Assembly (NCBI GenBank): GCA_030832085.1
Contig: JAURJU010000050.1
Span: 124,001 to 188,000 of the forward strand
DNA: 64,000 nucleotides
Reading direction: 5' to 3'
Source of the DNA: Chitinophagales bacterium
GTDB taxonomy: Bacteria; Bacteroidota; Bacteroidia; Chitinophagales; Chitinophagaceae
The translations under genes and the position numbers were made by a program. How positions within the stretch are numbered: the first letter of the stretch is position 1; every line of letters begins with the position of its first letter. Positions 1 to 10,797 of the stretch are shown one piece after another. A model generated the notes under the pieces. The model did no database searches and had not been told where the DNA came from. It saw only the letters and a list, made by a program, of their open reading frames with translations.

Positions 1-570
1 TGAGACCAACAAGGTTTTTCCCTGCTCCTTGCTGAGCATAAGGATAAGGTTTCTTACGTCCGCAATACCCTGTGGATCAAGTCCATTGGTGGGTTCATCA
101 AGAATGATCAACGATGGATTGTGCACCAGCGCAACAGCGATGCCCAGGCGTTGCTTCATGCCCTGTGAATATACCCTTACAGGGTCTTTTGCACGCTTGT
201 CCAACCCAACCAACTCCAAACATTTCATCAATTCTGCCCTGGCGATTTTCTTGTTGCTGAGTTTGGCAAAAACATTAAGGTTTTCGTATCCTGTCATATA
301 ACGGTAGAGATCGGGCTTTTCAACAACAGCTCCAACCTGATGCAAAATTTTTTCGCGTTCCTTTTCGATGGACATGCCGAAAATATTGATGCTTCCCCCG
401 GTAGGACGAATAAGGGAAAGGATCATTCGGATTGTTGTAGATTTTCCAGCCCCATTTTGACCCAAAAACCCATAAACCTCACCTTCCTTCACAGAAAATG
501 AAAGGTCATCAACAGCGGTGAAACTGCCGAATGATTTTGTAAGGTGGGTAACTTCGAGGAGCATGCTCAT
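1..570 (-). CDS. ABC transporter ATP-binding protein, 3' part truncated by window edge
   Basis: Reverse-strand reading MSMLLEVTHLTKSFGSFTAVDDLSF...GQNGAGKSTTIRM...YSQGMKQRLGIAVALVHNPSLIILDEPTNGLDPQG shows Walker A, signature and Walker B motifs; ORF open at window start. Confidence 0.9.
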   Translation of the reverse strand, partial: MSMLLEVTHLTKSFGSFTAVDDLSFSVKEGEVYGFLGQNGAGKSTTIRMILSLIRPTGGSINIFGMSIEKEREKILHQVGAVVEKPDLYRYMTGYENLNVFAKLSNKKIARAELMKCLELVGLDKRAKDPVRVYSQGMKQRLGIAVALVHNPSLIILDEPTNGLDPQGIADVRNLILMLSKEQGKTLLVS

Positions 571-663
571 TGAGGATTGACGCAGGGGGTTGAAAAGATT
601 TTAATCACAACAAAGTGACAACAAAAATGCAATACCAATGGTTGGCAGAGTGGGCAAATAAAA

Positions 664-691
664 AAGGTCCGAAAGATGTCTTCCGGACCTT
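664..691 (-). terminator. Rho-independent terminator downstream of atpA
   Basis: Reverse strand AAGGTCCGGAAGA/TCTTTCGGACCTT stem followed by a T-run. Confidence 0.8.
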
Positions 692-711
692 GGTATGGTG
701 AAGTTTACAAA

Positions 712-2289
712 TTATTTGTACTGTGCCATCAGGCCTTGTGCAAGTTCAACCATTTGCTTGATTCCGTCTTCAGGAAGGTTGCCCTTTTTAAATTCGGCTA
801 AAACATGGGGGAGCTTGTTTTCCATTTCAAGCAGAAAATGTTCTTCGAAATCCTTTACTGACCTGACAGCGACGTCCTTTAACAAGCCTTGGGTACCAAG
901 ATAAATGATGGCTACCTGCTTCTCAACAGCAGAAGGCTGGTATTGACCTTGCTTGAGGATTTCAACATTACGGGCTCCCTTGTCGATCACCGACTTGGTC
1001 GCAGCATCAAGATCTCCACCAAATTTGGAGAATGCCTCAAGCTCGCGGTAGAGGGCCTGGTCAAGTTTTAAGGTACCTGAAACTTTTTTCATGGACTTGA
1101 TCTGTGCGTTACCACCTACACGGCTTACCGAGATACCAACATTGATGGCAGGACGAATACCTGCATTGAAGAGGTTCGACTCAAGGAATATCTGACCATC
1201 GGTAATCGAGATCACGTTGGTAGGAATATAAGCAGAAACGTCACCCGCCTGTGTTTCAATGATTGGCAATGCGGTCAGCGACCCACCACCTTTTACAAGA
1301 TGTTTGATGGAGTCAGGCAGGTCATTCATTTTGGCTGCAACCTCATCCTTGGCGATGACCTTTGCCGCACGCTCGAGCAAGCGGCTGTGAAGATAGAATA
1401 CATCACCTGGGTATGCTTCACGGCCTGGTGGGCGGCGAAGGAGCAGTGACACTTCACGGTAGGCTACTGCCTGTTTTGAAAGATCATCATATACAATCAA
1501 CGCTGCATTACCCGTGTCACGGAGGAACTCTCCAATTGCGGCACCGGAAAAAGGCGCATAGAACTGGAGTGGTGCAGGATCAGCGGCTGGAGCAGCTACT
1601 ATAATGGTATAATCCATTGCACCGTTGTCCTCCAGTGTTTTCATCACACCTGCAATGGTTGATGCCTTTTGACCAATCGCAACATATATGCAATAAACAG
1701 GCTTTCCGGCCTTGAAGAATTCCTTTTGGTTGATGATTGTATCTATCGCGATGGCAGTTTTCCCTGTTTGACGGTCTCCAATGATCAACTCACGTTGACC
1801 ACGGCCGATTGGAATCATGGCATCGATGGCTTTCAAACCTGTTTGCAAAGGTTCTTTCACAGGCTCACGAAAAATAACACCTGGCGCCTTGCGTTCCAAT
1901 GGCATTTCATAGAGTTCACCAGCGATCGGACCTTTTCCGTCGATGGGTTCTCCGAGGGTATTGATCACGCGGCCAACGAGCCCCATACCTGCCTTGATGG
2001 AAGCAATCATTCCCGTACGCTTTACTTTTGACCCTTCCTTGATACCGGCCCCATTACCCATCAATACAACACCCACATTATCCTCTTCAAGGTTAAGTGC
2101 AATGGCCTTTACACCATTCTCAAACGCTACAAGTTCGCCTGATTTTACATTGTTCAAACCATAGATACGGGCAATACCGTCACCCACTTGTAAAACTGTA
2201 CCCACTTCTTCCAATTCTGCTGATGTGTTGAAGTTGCTCAACTGCTGGCGGAGTATCGCTGAAATCTCGTCGGGCTTAATGTCTATCAT
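712..2289 (-). CDS. atpA: F1F0 ATP synthase subunit alpha
   Basis: 525 aa; [19 protein letters not shown]-loop and full-length alpha-subunit sequence. Confidence 0.98.
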   Translation of the reverse strand: MIDIKPDEISAILRQQLSNFNTSAELEEVGTVLQVGDGIARIYGLNNVKSGELVAFENGVKAIALNLEEDNVGVVLMGNGAGIKEGSKVKRTGMIASIKAGMGLVGRVINTLGEPIDGKGPIAGELYEMPLERKAPGVIFREPVKEPLQTGLKAIDAMIPIGRGQRELIIGDRQTGKTAIAIDTIINQKEFFKAGKPVYCIYVAIGQKASTIAGVMKTLEDNGAMDYTIIVAAPAADPAPLQFYAPFSGAAIGEFLRDTGNAALIVYDDLSKQAVAYREVSLLLRRPPGREAYPGDVFYLHSRLLERAAKVIAKDEVAAKMNDLPDSIKHLVKGGGSLTALPIIETQAGDVSAYIPTNVISITDGQIFLESNLFNAGIRPAINVGISVSRVGGNAQIKSMKKVSGTLKLDQALYRELEAFSKFGGDLDAATKSVIDKGARNVEILKQGQYQPSAVEKQVAIIYLGTQGLLKDVAVRSVKDFEEHFLLEMENKLPHVLAEFKKGNLPEDGIKQMVELAQGLMAQYK

Positions 2290-2322
2290 AACTGCTGATT
2301 TAAATTGTAATCTGTTTATTGA

Positions 2323-2886
2323 TTATCCTAACTCGCTTACGTACATGTTTTTGATGAATTGGCGCTTGATGTGCTGCAGGTCGTGCTTGATGCTTGCATC
2401 AAACAACTTGTCGTCCATTTGTACAATGAGCCCCCCAATGATGGAAGAATCCACTTTTTCCCTCAGCTCAATGGTTTTGCCTTGCAGGAACTTGTTGTTT
2501 TTCAATTGCTGATTTACTGCATTTCTGACTTCATCTGTTGCTGCGATGGCTGTAGTGAGTTCCACCACTTTAATGCCTTTGTGTTCCCTGTACTTGTCAG
2601 CATAGGCTTCAATGATTTCATCAACGGCAACCGAGCGTCCTTTTGAAAAAACCAACTTGAAAAATGATGCTGTAAGTGGTTGCACATGCTTTGAAAAGAT
2701 GGCATCAAAAATGGCGGTTTTCTTTTCGCTAGAAACAACAGGTGAAACCAGCAAAATGCTGAGCTCCTTGTGGCCAATGCCCTTGATCAGGTCAAGGTCA
2801 TTCTTTACTTCCTCAAGCTTGCCTGTTTCAATGGCAAGGTCAAAAAGTGCTTTTGAATACCGTTGTGCAACTTTGGTTTGACGCAT
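2323..2886 (-). CDS. atpH: F1F0 ATP synthase subunit delta
   Basis: 187 aa; delta-type sequence and operon position between atpF and atpA. Confidence 0.95.
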   Translation of the reverse strand: MRQTKVAQRYSKALFDLAIETGKLEEVKNDLDLIKGIGHKELSILLVSPVVSSEKKTAIFDAIFSKHVQPLTASFFKLVFSKGRSVAVDEIIEAYADKYREHKGIKVVELTTAIAATDEVRNAVNQQLKNNKFLQGKTIELREKVDSSIIGGLIVQMDDKLFDASIKHDLQHIKRQFIKNMYVSELG

Positions 2887-2888
2887 GA

Positions 2889-3392
2889 TTATTGGTTTCC
2901 AAACTGATGAAGTTCACCAGCCATTTGCTGAATATATTTTTCCTGTTCTGCCTTGTTTTCGAGTTGTTTGCGGATTACTTTCTCAGAAATTTCAATCACC
3001 ATGTTGCCTATTTGGTTTTTGACATCGGTGAGTGCCGCCATTTTTTGGGCCTGTATTGCAGCCTGGGCATCTGTTATAATTTTTGCAGCCTCTGCCTTGG
3101 CCTGATCCTTGGCCTCATTGATCATTCTATCCTTTGTTTCTTTTGCTTCTTTGATCAATTGCGCACGCTCCTCTCTTGCTTGGGCCATGAGTGCTTCGTT
3201 CTCATTTTTCAACTGGGCCATTTCAGCCTTGACTTTCTTTGCAGTGTCAATGGCATCGGTAATGCCTTGCTCACGCTCCGAGAGGGACTTGATGATGATT
3301 CCCCAGGCGAATTTTTTGAGAATGAAAAAAACAATCAGGAATGCCAAGAGGGTCCATACCAGAAGGCCAATACCAGGTAATAAGAGATCCAT
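2889..3392 (-). CDS. atpF: F1F0 ATP synthase subunit b
   Basis: 167 aa; single N-terminal TM followed by a charged coiled coil; operon position. Confidence 0.95.
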   Translation of the reverse strand: MDLLLPGIGLLVWTLLAFLIVFFILKKFAWGIIIKSLSEREQGITDAIDTAKKVKAEMAQLKNENEALMAQAREERAQLIKEAKETKDRMINEAKDQAKAEAAKIITDAQAAIQAQKMAALTDVKNQIGNMVIEISEKVIRKQLENKAEQEKYIQQMAGELHQFGNQ

Positions 3393-3473
3393 GTTCTATA
3401 GTTTGAATAACAATGTTAAAAGTACTGCATCCTCCGCCCTGTGCTTTGGATGCAGTGTTTTTTTGCGAAACGA

Positions 3474-4822
<1,349 letters not shown>

Positions 4823-4842
4823 ATACGCCTTAAAATTTTGCG

Positions 4843-4850
4843 CAAAGATA
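4843..4850 (-). promoter_or_regulatory. Bacteroidota-type -7 promoter element (TATCTTTG) upstream of atpB
   Basis: Exact match to TAnnTTTG on the reverse strand, about 20 nt before the re-assigned atpB start; no convincing -33 TTTG seen. Confidence 0.5.
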
Positions 4851-4889
4851 GCACTGAGTGGGTTAAAATTGCCCGAAAATTTTAAAAAT

Positions 4890-6692
4890 CTATTGCTCAT
4901 TTTTCCTCTGCTGGAGGGAAATCATCTGCGCGTATTTGCCACCCTGGGCAACAAGTTGGTCATGGCTGCCCATTTCCACCCTTTTCCCCTTGTCCATGAC
5001 CAAAATACTGGTTGCCTGACGAATGGTGGACAGGCGGTGGGCCACCACAATGGAAGTCCGGCCCTTGGTCAGCACGGCAATGGCATTTTGGATCAGTTGC
5101 TCAGAATGGGTATCTACAGAAGAAGTTGCTTCATCAAGTATTAAAATTGAGGGTTTAAACAAAAGTGCCCTGATGAATGACAACAATTGCCTTTGCCCTA
5201 CTGAGAGTGTGCCACCCCGCTCCATGACATCAAAATCATAGCCACCAGGAAGTTGCTCAATAAATTCGTGGATTCCAATCATTTTGGCTGCCTCGACCAC
5301 TTCTGCTCTGCTGATGGAGGGATTTCGAAGGGTCAGGTTATCGTGAACGGACCCCGGAAAAAGAAATACATCTTGCAGCACAACTGCAATCCCGGTCCGA
5401 AGGCTGTTGATGGTAAATGCCTCTATGGGCAACCCGTCAATCAATATGGAGCCTGATTGGTGTTGATAAAGCCGGTTGATGAGGCTGATGATGGTTGATT
5501 TTCCACTTCCGGTCTGCCCCACAATGGCCAAGGTTTCGCCTTCCGAGACGCTAAAACTGAGGTCCGTCAACACAGGGTGGCCTTCGGTATAATGAAATCC
5601 CACATGATCGAATTCAATCCTGCCGCTGATTTTTATGTCCATTGCATGGGCCGCATCGGGTAAGATATCCTGGTTGTCCAAAACAACCAATACCCTTTCA
5701 CCTGCCACCATGCCCATCTGCAGCACATTGAACTTGTCTGCAATGACCCGAAGCGGGCGGAAAAGCAAGTTCAACAAGAGTGTAAAAGAAACTATGTTGC
5801 CAGTCACTTTGATGGCTTCTTCCGGGTTCAAATGGTATGCATCTTTCGCCGCATACCATACAAGAATTCCCATTGAAAAAGCCAAGACAATTTCCACTAC
5901 TGGGAAAAAAACCGAATAGGCAAAAATAGCCTGTATATTGGCGTCCCGGTGCTTCTTGTTGATGGCTTCAAAACGCAGTTGCTCCCTTTTTTCTGCGGTA
6001 AAAGCCTGGATGATTTGCATGCCGGAAAGGTGCTCCTGAACAAACGCATTGAGCGCCGCAATGGCATTCCTGACACTGGTGAAAGACCTGTTGACACTTT
6101 CCTTGAAAAAATAAGTAGCCATGATCAGAAGAGGAAAAGGGATGATACAGACAAGGGTCAATTGCCAGTTGGTGTAAAACATGGCAGAAAGGATGGCTAT
6201 GATTGAAAGAAAATCAGCAACAATTGGCACAAGCCCCTCTGAAAAAATATCATTGATTGCCTCAATATCATTGATGGTTCTTGTGGTCAAGGTTCCAATG
6301 GGTGTCTTGTCAAATTGTCTGAGGTTGTATGAAAGCACCTTTTCATAAACCTTTACACGGATATCCTTGACCACACGATGTCCCAGCCAGGACGTTGCAT
6401 AAGAAAAGAAAAAGCGCATTGCCGTCTCCACAAGCAGTAAGCCAACCTGAACAACAGTGATCAAGAACAAAAAATCCAAAACCACCTGCATGCCCAAAAC
6501 ACCAGCGGCATTGATGCGCTGAAGTGTTAAGTTGATCATCATGGGACGCAAAGGAGAAAGAAAGGCCAGTGCAAAGGCCAAACCAATAGAAAGGTAAAAA
6601 ATGGTTTTATATGGCTTTGCAAAGGCAAATATTCTTGCCAACAAGGGAAGGTCGAAAATCTTTTTTTTGGATGCTTTGCCTGTGTTTTCCAT
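4890..6692 (-). CDS. ABC exporter, fused permease/ATPase (MsbA-like)
   Basis: 600 aa; N-terminal TM domain, GQTGSGKSTIISLINRLY Walker A, LSVGQRQLLSFIRALL signature, ILILDEATSSVD Walker B. Confidence 0.93.
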   Translation of the reverse strand: MENTGKASKKKIFDLPLLARIFAFAKPYKTIFYLSIGLAFALAFLSPLRPMMINLTLQRINAAGVLGMQVVLDFLFLITVVQVGLLLVETAMRFFFSYATSWLGHRVVKDIRVKVYEKVLSYNLRQFDKTPIGTLTTRTINDIEAINDIFSEGLVPIVADFLSIIAILSAMFYTNWQLTLVCIIPFPLLIMATYFFKESVNRSFTSVRNAIAALNAFVQEHLSGMQIIQAFTAEKREQLRFEAINKKHRDANIQAIFAYSVFFPVVEIVLAFSMGILVWYAAKDAYHLNPEEAIKVTGNIVSFTLLLNLLFRPLRVIADKFNVLQMGMVAGERVLVVLDNQDILPDAAHAMDIKISGRIEFDHVGFHYTEGHPVLTDLSFSVSEGETLAIVGQTGSGKSTIISLINRLYQHQSGSILIDGLPIEAFTINSLRTGIAVVLQDVFLFPGSVHDNLTLRNPSISRAEVVEAAKMIGIHEFIEQLPGGYDFDVMERGGTLSVGQRQLLSFIRALLFKPSILILDEATSSVDTHSEQLIQNAIAVLTKGRTSIVVAHRLSTIRQATSILVMDKGKRVEMGSHDQLVAQGGKYAQMISLQQRKNEQ

Positions 6693-6710
6693 CTTGGGTA
6701 GCGCCTGCGC

Positions 6711-8906
6711 TTACTGTGGTCTGTTGTTAAATGCTTTGATAAAAAGGGCGCCAAGGTTTTTGTGAGGAGGAATGTAATTGTCAAACCGTTCCTTTGCAAC
6801 GCCTGCATTGAACTGCTTTTCCAATTGAGTCCAAATGGAAATCCAGTTGACACCGTTGCCCAACCGTACAGATTCATTGATTTGTTTCAGCACAGGCTCA
6901 TTGACAAGCTTGGTTCCCACTTCCTTTGATGAAACAATGTGTGCGTCAGGACAAAGATCAAGAACAGTATTGAGGTTTTGATAACTTCCACACGATCCCA
7001 AAATGATAATTTTCGCTGAAGCTGGCATTTGTTGGATGGTGTACTTGAGGTGATAGCTGTGTCCACGGTGAATCACAATAGTAGGCTTCAGACCATTTTC
7101 ATTCAGGTACTCAACCAACAAGGCCTGTGCCTTTGCATCCGGATCGTCGCCCTGTGTGTTGTCCAAAGGTAAATTGGCGAAAATCCATACAGGCTTACCC
7201 AACAAGGATTTGATTTCAACCCAATGCTCCAGTTGAACCACCTTCCATTCTTTCTTGCCCTTGAACATCGAAATGAAATTGGCAAATGATTCTTTTCCGT
7301 CTTTATCGCCATAGAAAAAAACCTGCTGAACAACACGACCTCCAACATCAGAAAGCGCTGAGAGGGGAAGAGCATAGACGGGAGGAATATGGTACTTTTG
7401 GGTCAGGAGCTGCGCACTGTCTGTAGCAGACTTGAACAAGAGTTTTAGGATATCGTAAATGGCTGTTCCCCGGGCATTGCCCTGCAATTGCTGCTGTTCA
7501 AGGTTTTTCTCGATTTCGGCTTTGATAAGCTCCCTGATGCTGTTGCTGCTGATGCTACCATAAGAGTCAGAAACATCAACGGCGTCTTCAAGATTGAAAT
7601 TTTTCTCCAAACCCCTCACAAAACTTTTCATCAACAATTGTGCATTTTCTGCAGGCATGGTTGAAAGAAAATGATCAAGCTTGTTGTAGGCAGCTGCCAT
7701 GCGCACAAATTTCTTGAACTTGTCAAAACGCAGTTCCACCAGCAGGTCATCGCCACCAAGTTTCTGCAGCCGTGCCATCATCCTGTTGTATACCCCGGTA
7801 TAACTGGATGTGTACAATACATCCTCACCAGTTACAATGATATAGTACAATTCTGCTGGACCCAGGGGTGCCAATATTTTGAACCTCACTTCGTCGGGGG
7901 CATCGTGCAAGGCATTGATTTCATTGATGAATATTTCTTCTGCCTTTCTTTTGATGGTCAATCCCATTTCCTGAAACAATATCGGTGTATCGTTTGCCTG
8001 CATGTCGTCCATGTACTGCAGCTGTGTACGAATCAACAACTGATAATACTGAAGATCATTGCTGACCAATGATTTGATGCTGTCGATGGAAATTTTTCTT
8101 TTGAGGATGGAATGTAAAAAAGGGAAGATGAGCCTTCCTGCGCTTTCTTCAGCAATGCCGGTAATCATTTTAACCAGGCTGTCATCAATTGTTCTGATTT
8201 TTTTTCCGATGGCTGTTTCTGTTGCTGCTGCATAGTCATAAAATCGTGATGGAAACTGGTGAGCAGCTGCGGCAATAAGACTGTCGGCAAAGGGAGCCGC
8301 CAGATAAGGTTCAATCCTGGAAAGCACTTGCTCAGGATAAAGCCCTGCAAACTGACGGAAAAGCAGCAGCCTTGCTGATGTCAAGTCGGGGTTTTCAAAA
8401 AAAACACTGTTTTCTCCCAGCAAAATTCTGTTGACCCCATATGGAAACTTTTCAACGAGGCCATAGATGCCCAAACCAATCAGGTCGCGGCCCATGTACT
8501 GTTTGTAGGCATCCAACAGCACCAGGGCTTCAGATACGGACAAAGCACTGCCCCGAAATGATTTGGCCATTTCTTCCAACAGGATGTGCAGACCAGAAAG
8601 GTATTTTACCTTGATGCGGTGGTCTGCCAAAATGTTTCTCTCAATATCCTGCTGCAAATCATCGGTCTGGCGGGTATAAATATCCGTCAACAAGAGATCC
8701 AAATCGACATCACGACTGATGGCAATCATTTTGTCGGGCTTGCCATCCAAGGCACAAATTCGGGATTGCAGCACATCAATGTCTTCGTGCAATTTCACGC
8801 GCCGAATGTCCACAATGGGGCGTATGCTGTCTTGCTGGGACAACGAAAATGCCGAAAACGGCAAGAGCAGCAGCAGAAACAAACGAAAGGACAACATCAA
8901 CTGCAA
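6711..8906 (-). CDS. Secreted protein of unknown function with putative C-terminal clan-CD (caspase-like) domain
   Basis: 731 aa; signal peptide MQLMLSFRLFLLLLLPFSAFS; C-terminal TIVIHRGHSYH and AKIIILGSCGSY blocks. Confidence 0.75.
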   Translation of the reverse strand: MQLMLSFRLFLLLLLPFSAFSLSQQDSIRPIVDIRRVKLHEDIDVLQSRICALDGKPDKMIAISRDVDLDLLLTDIYTRQTDDLQQDIERNILADHRIKVKYLSGLHILLEEMAKSFRGSALSVSEALVLLDAYKQYMGRDLIGLGIYGLVEKFPYGVNRILLGENSVFFENPDLTSARLLLFRQFAGLYPEQVLSRIEPYLAAPFADSLIAAAAHQFPSRFYDYAAATETAIGKKIRTIDDSLVKMITGIAEESAGRLIFPFLHSILKRKISIDSIKSLVSNDLQYYQLLIRTQLQYMDDMQANDTPILFQEMGLTIKRKAEEIFINEINALHDAPDEVRFKILAPLGPAELYYIIVTGEDVLYTSSYTGVYNRMMARLQKLGGDDLLVELRFDKFKKFVRMAAAYNKLDHFLSTMPAENAQLLMKSFVRGLEKNFNLEDAVDVSDSYGSISSNSIRELIKAEIEKNLEQQQLQGNARGTAIYDILKLLFKSATDSAQLLTQKYHIPPVYALPLSALSDVGGRVVQQVFFYGDKDGKESFANFISMFKGKKEWKVVQLEHWVEIKSLLGKPVWIFANLPLDNTQGDDPDAKAQALLVEYLNENGLKPTIVIHRGHSYHLKYTIQQMPASAKIIILGSCGSYQNLNTVLDLCPDAHIVSSKEVGTKLVNEPVLKQINESVRLGNGVNWISIWTQLEKQFNAGVAKERFDNYIPPHKNLGALFIKAFNNRPQ

Positions 8907-9018
8907 AAATAAGATTTAATTTCCAGCACGCTTTACCCCTTTGGCTTAACAATTTAATAATCCTGATGAATTGCGATTTGCGGAAACAGCAGTTTAACTT
9001 TACATAAACATACCAGCC

Positions 9019-9699
9019 ATGGCGCCAGCCGCAAAAAAGATCCTTATTGCAGACGATGAGCCAGATATCCTGGAGATCATCGCTTATAATCTGCAACTGC
9101 ATGGATATGAGGTGGTTACAGCCAAAGATGGAGACCAGGCACTGCAGAAAGCCAGAGAAATCAATCCTGACCTCATCATTCTTGACATCATGATGCCCAA
9201 TAAAAATGGCATAGAAGTCTGCAAAATACTCCGTTCCCAACCTGCATTTGAAAAAACCCTGATTGTTTTTCTTACTGCCTTGAACGACGAACTCTCGCAT
9301 GTCAAGGGTCTTGAATTTGGTGCAGATGATTTCATCAGCAAGCCCATCTCTCCCAAAGTCATGGTTTCTAAAGTCAATGCTTTCTTCAGGCGCTTGCTCA
9401 AGCCCGAAGAAAGCAAGGCCATTGAAATTGGGGAACTGAGAATTGAGCCCGAAGAATACATGGTGTATTTCAAAGGGCAGCCCATCAACCTTGCCAAGAA
9501 AGAATTTGAACTTCTTGGATATCTCGCATCAAAACCTGGTAGGGTATTTCTTCGCAATGAAATACTCAACCAGATTTGGGGAAGCGAAGTTATTGTTGGA
9601 GACCGCACCATTGATGTACACATCAGAAAAATCAGACAAAAGTTAGGTATCGATTGCATAACCACCGTCAAAGGGGTTGGATACAAATTTGAAGTCTGA
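9019..9699 (+). CDS. OmpR/PhoB-family response regulator
   Basis: 226 aa; receiver domain (ADDEPDILE, LIILDIMMP, FLTA, SKPIS) plus winged-helix DNA-binding domain (RTIDVHIRKIRQKLG, VKGVGYKF). Confidence 0.95.
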   Translation: MAPAAKKILIADDEPDILEIIAYNLQLHGYEVVTAKDGDQALQKAREINPDLIILDIMMPNKNGIEVCKILRSQPAFEKTLIVFLTALNDELSHVKGLEFGADDFISKPISPKVMVSKVNAFFRRLLKPEESKAIEIGELRIEPEEYMVYFKGQPINLAKKEFELLGYLASKPGRVFLRNEILNQIWGSEVIVGDRTIDVHIRKIRQKLGIDCITTVKGVGYKFEV

Positions 9700-9738
9700 T
9701 ATTCATTCAATTCAACAACGAATGCCGTACTTTGCGGT

Positions 9739-10797
9739 ATGTTCGATTCCAAGAACTATTCGCCCGTAAAAATCGCTTTTTTGACCTCCCTGGTAGCAGG
9801 CTTGTTGGCCGCAATTGCTGGTAGCTTGGGGTCCAAGAATATTGTACTGGGTGCCATCATTTTGCTGCTGGTATTTTTTTCCACCTATTTCATTTCCCGC
9901 TACCTCATTGAAAAATTCATCCACAGGCAAATTAAATTGATTTACAAATTTATTCATCAAACCAAGGCATCCAAGAGAGAAGAGTTTTTTTTGAAAAAAG
10001 TACTGCCCAAACAAAGCCTGGAGGAGGTTGGGGAGGAAGTGCTGCAGTGGGCAGATCAGCGAAAAACAGAAATGGAAATCCTTGAAAAAAACGAGGCATT
10101 CAGAAAGGAATTCCTGCAAAATCTTTCGCATGAATTCAAAACGCCTGCATTTGCCATTCAAGGATATTTGGAAACTCTTTTGTCCGGCGCCATGAACAAT
10201 CCGGAAGTGAGCCAAAAATTCCTTTCCAATGCATTCAAAAACACAGAGCGATTGATCAACCTGATTTCAGATCTTGATGAAATCACGAAATTGGAAAGTG
10301 GCAAACAGGAACTCCATTATCAGCACTTCATCATACAAGACCTTGTTACAGATGTTTATGAAGCGCTGACCATTAAATCAGAGGCAAAAATGATCCGTTG
10401 CCTGATCAAAAAAGGCTGTGAACAACCCATCAAAGTGTATGCAGACAAGGAAAAAATCAGACAGGTATTGATCAATCTTGTTCACAACGCCATCAAATAT
10501 GGCAACCAGGAGGGAAAAATAGAAGCCAGCATGTACAAAACTGAGAACAACAACGTGTTGGTGGAAATCACAGACGATGGCATTGGAATTGCGGAAGAAC
10601 ATATTCCCCGGATCTTTGAACGATTCTACAGGACTGATTATGGAAGAAGCAGAAACATAGGGGGCACAGGACTTGGATTGGCCATCTGCAAGCACATCAT
10701 TGAGGCCCACGGAGAATTTATACAAGCAAGAAGTACTCCTGGCATTGGAACAACATTTGGATTTACATTAAAAGTTGGGAAGGAACAATTGCGCTAA
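9739..10797 (+). CDS. Sensor histidine kinase (PhoR-like)
   Basis: 352 aa; two TM helices, LSHEFKTP H-box, N-box LVHNAIKYG, DDGIGI, GGTGLGLAICKHI. Confidence 0.93.
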   Translation: MFDSKNYSPVKIAFLTSLVAGLLAAIAGSLGSKNIVLGAIILLLVFFSTYFISRYLIEKFIHRQIKLIYKFIHQTKASKREEFFLKKVLPKQSLEEVGEEVLQWADQRKTEMEILEKNEAFRKEFLQNLSHEFKTPAFAIQGYLETLLSGAMNNPEVSQKFLSNAFKNTERLINLISDLDEITKLESGKQELHYQHFIIQDLVTDVYEALTIKSEAKMIRCLIKKGCEQPIKVYADKEKIRQVLINLVHNAIKYGNQEGKIEASMYKTENNNVLVEITDDGIGIAEEHIPRIFERFYRTDYGRSRNIGGTGLGLAICKHIIEAHGEFIQARSTPGIGTTFGFTLKVGKEQLR

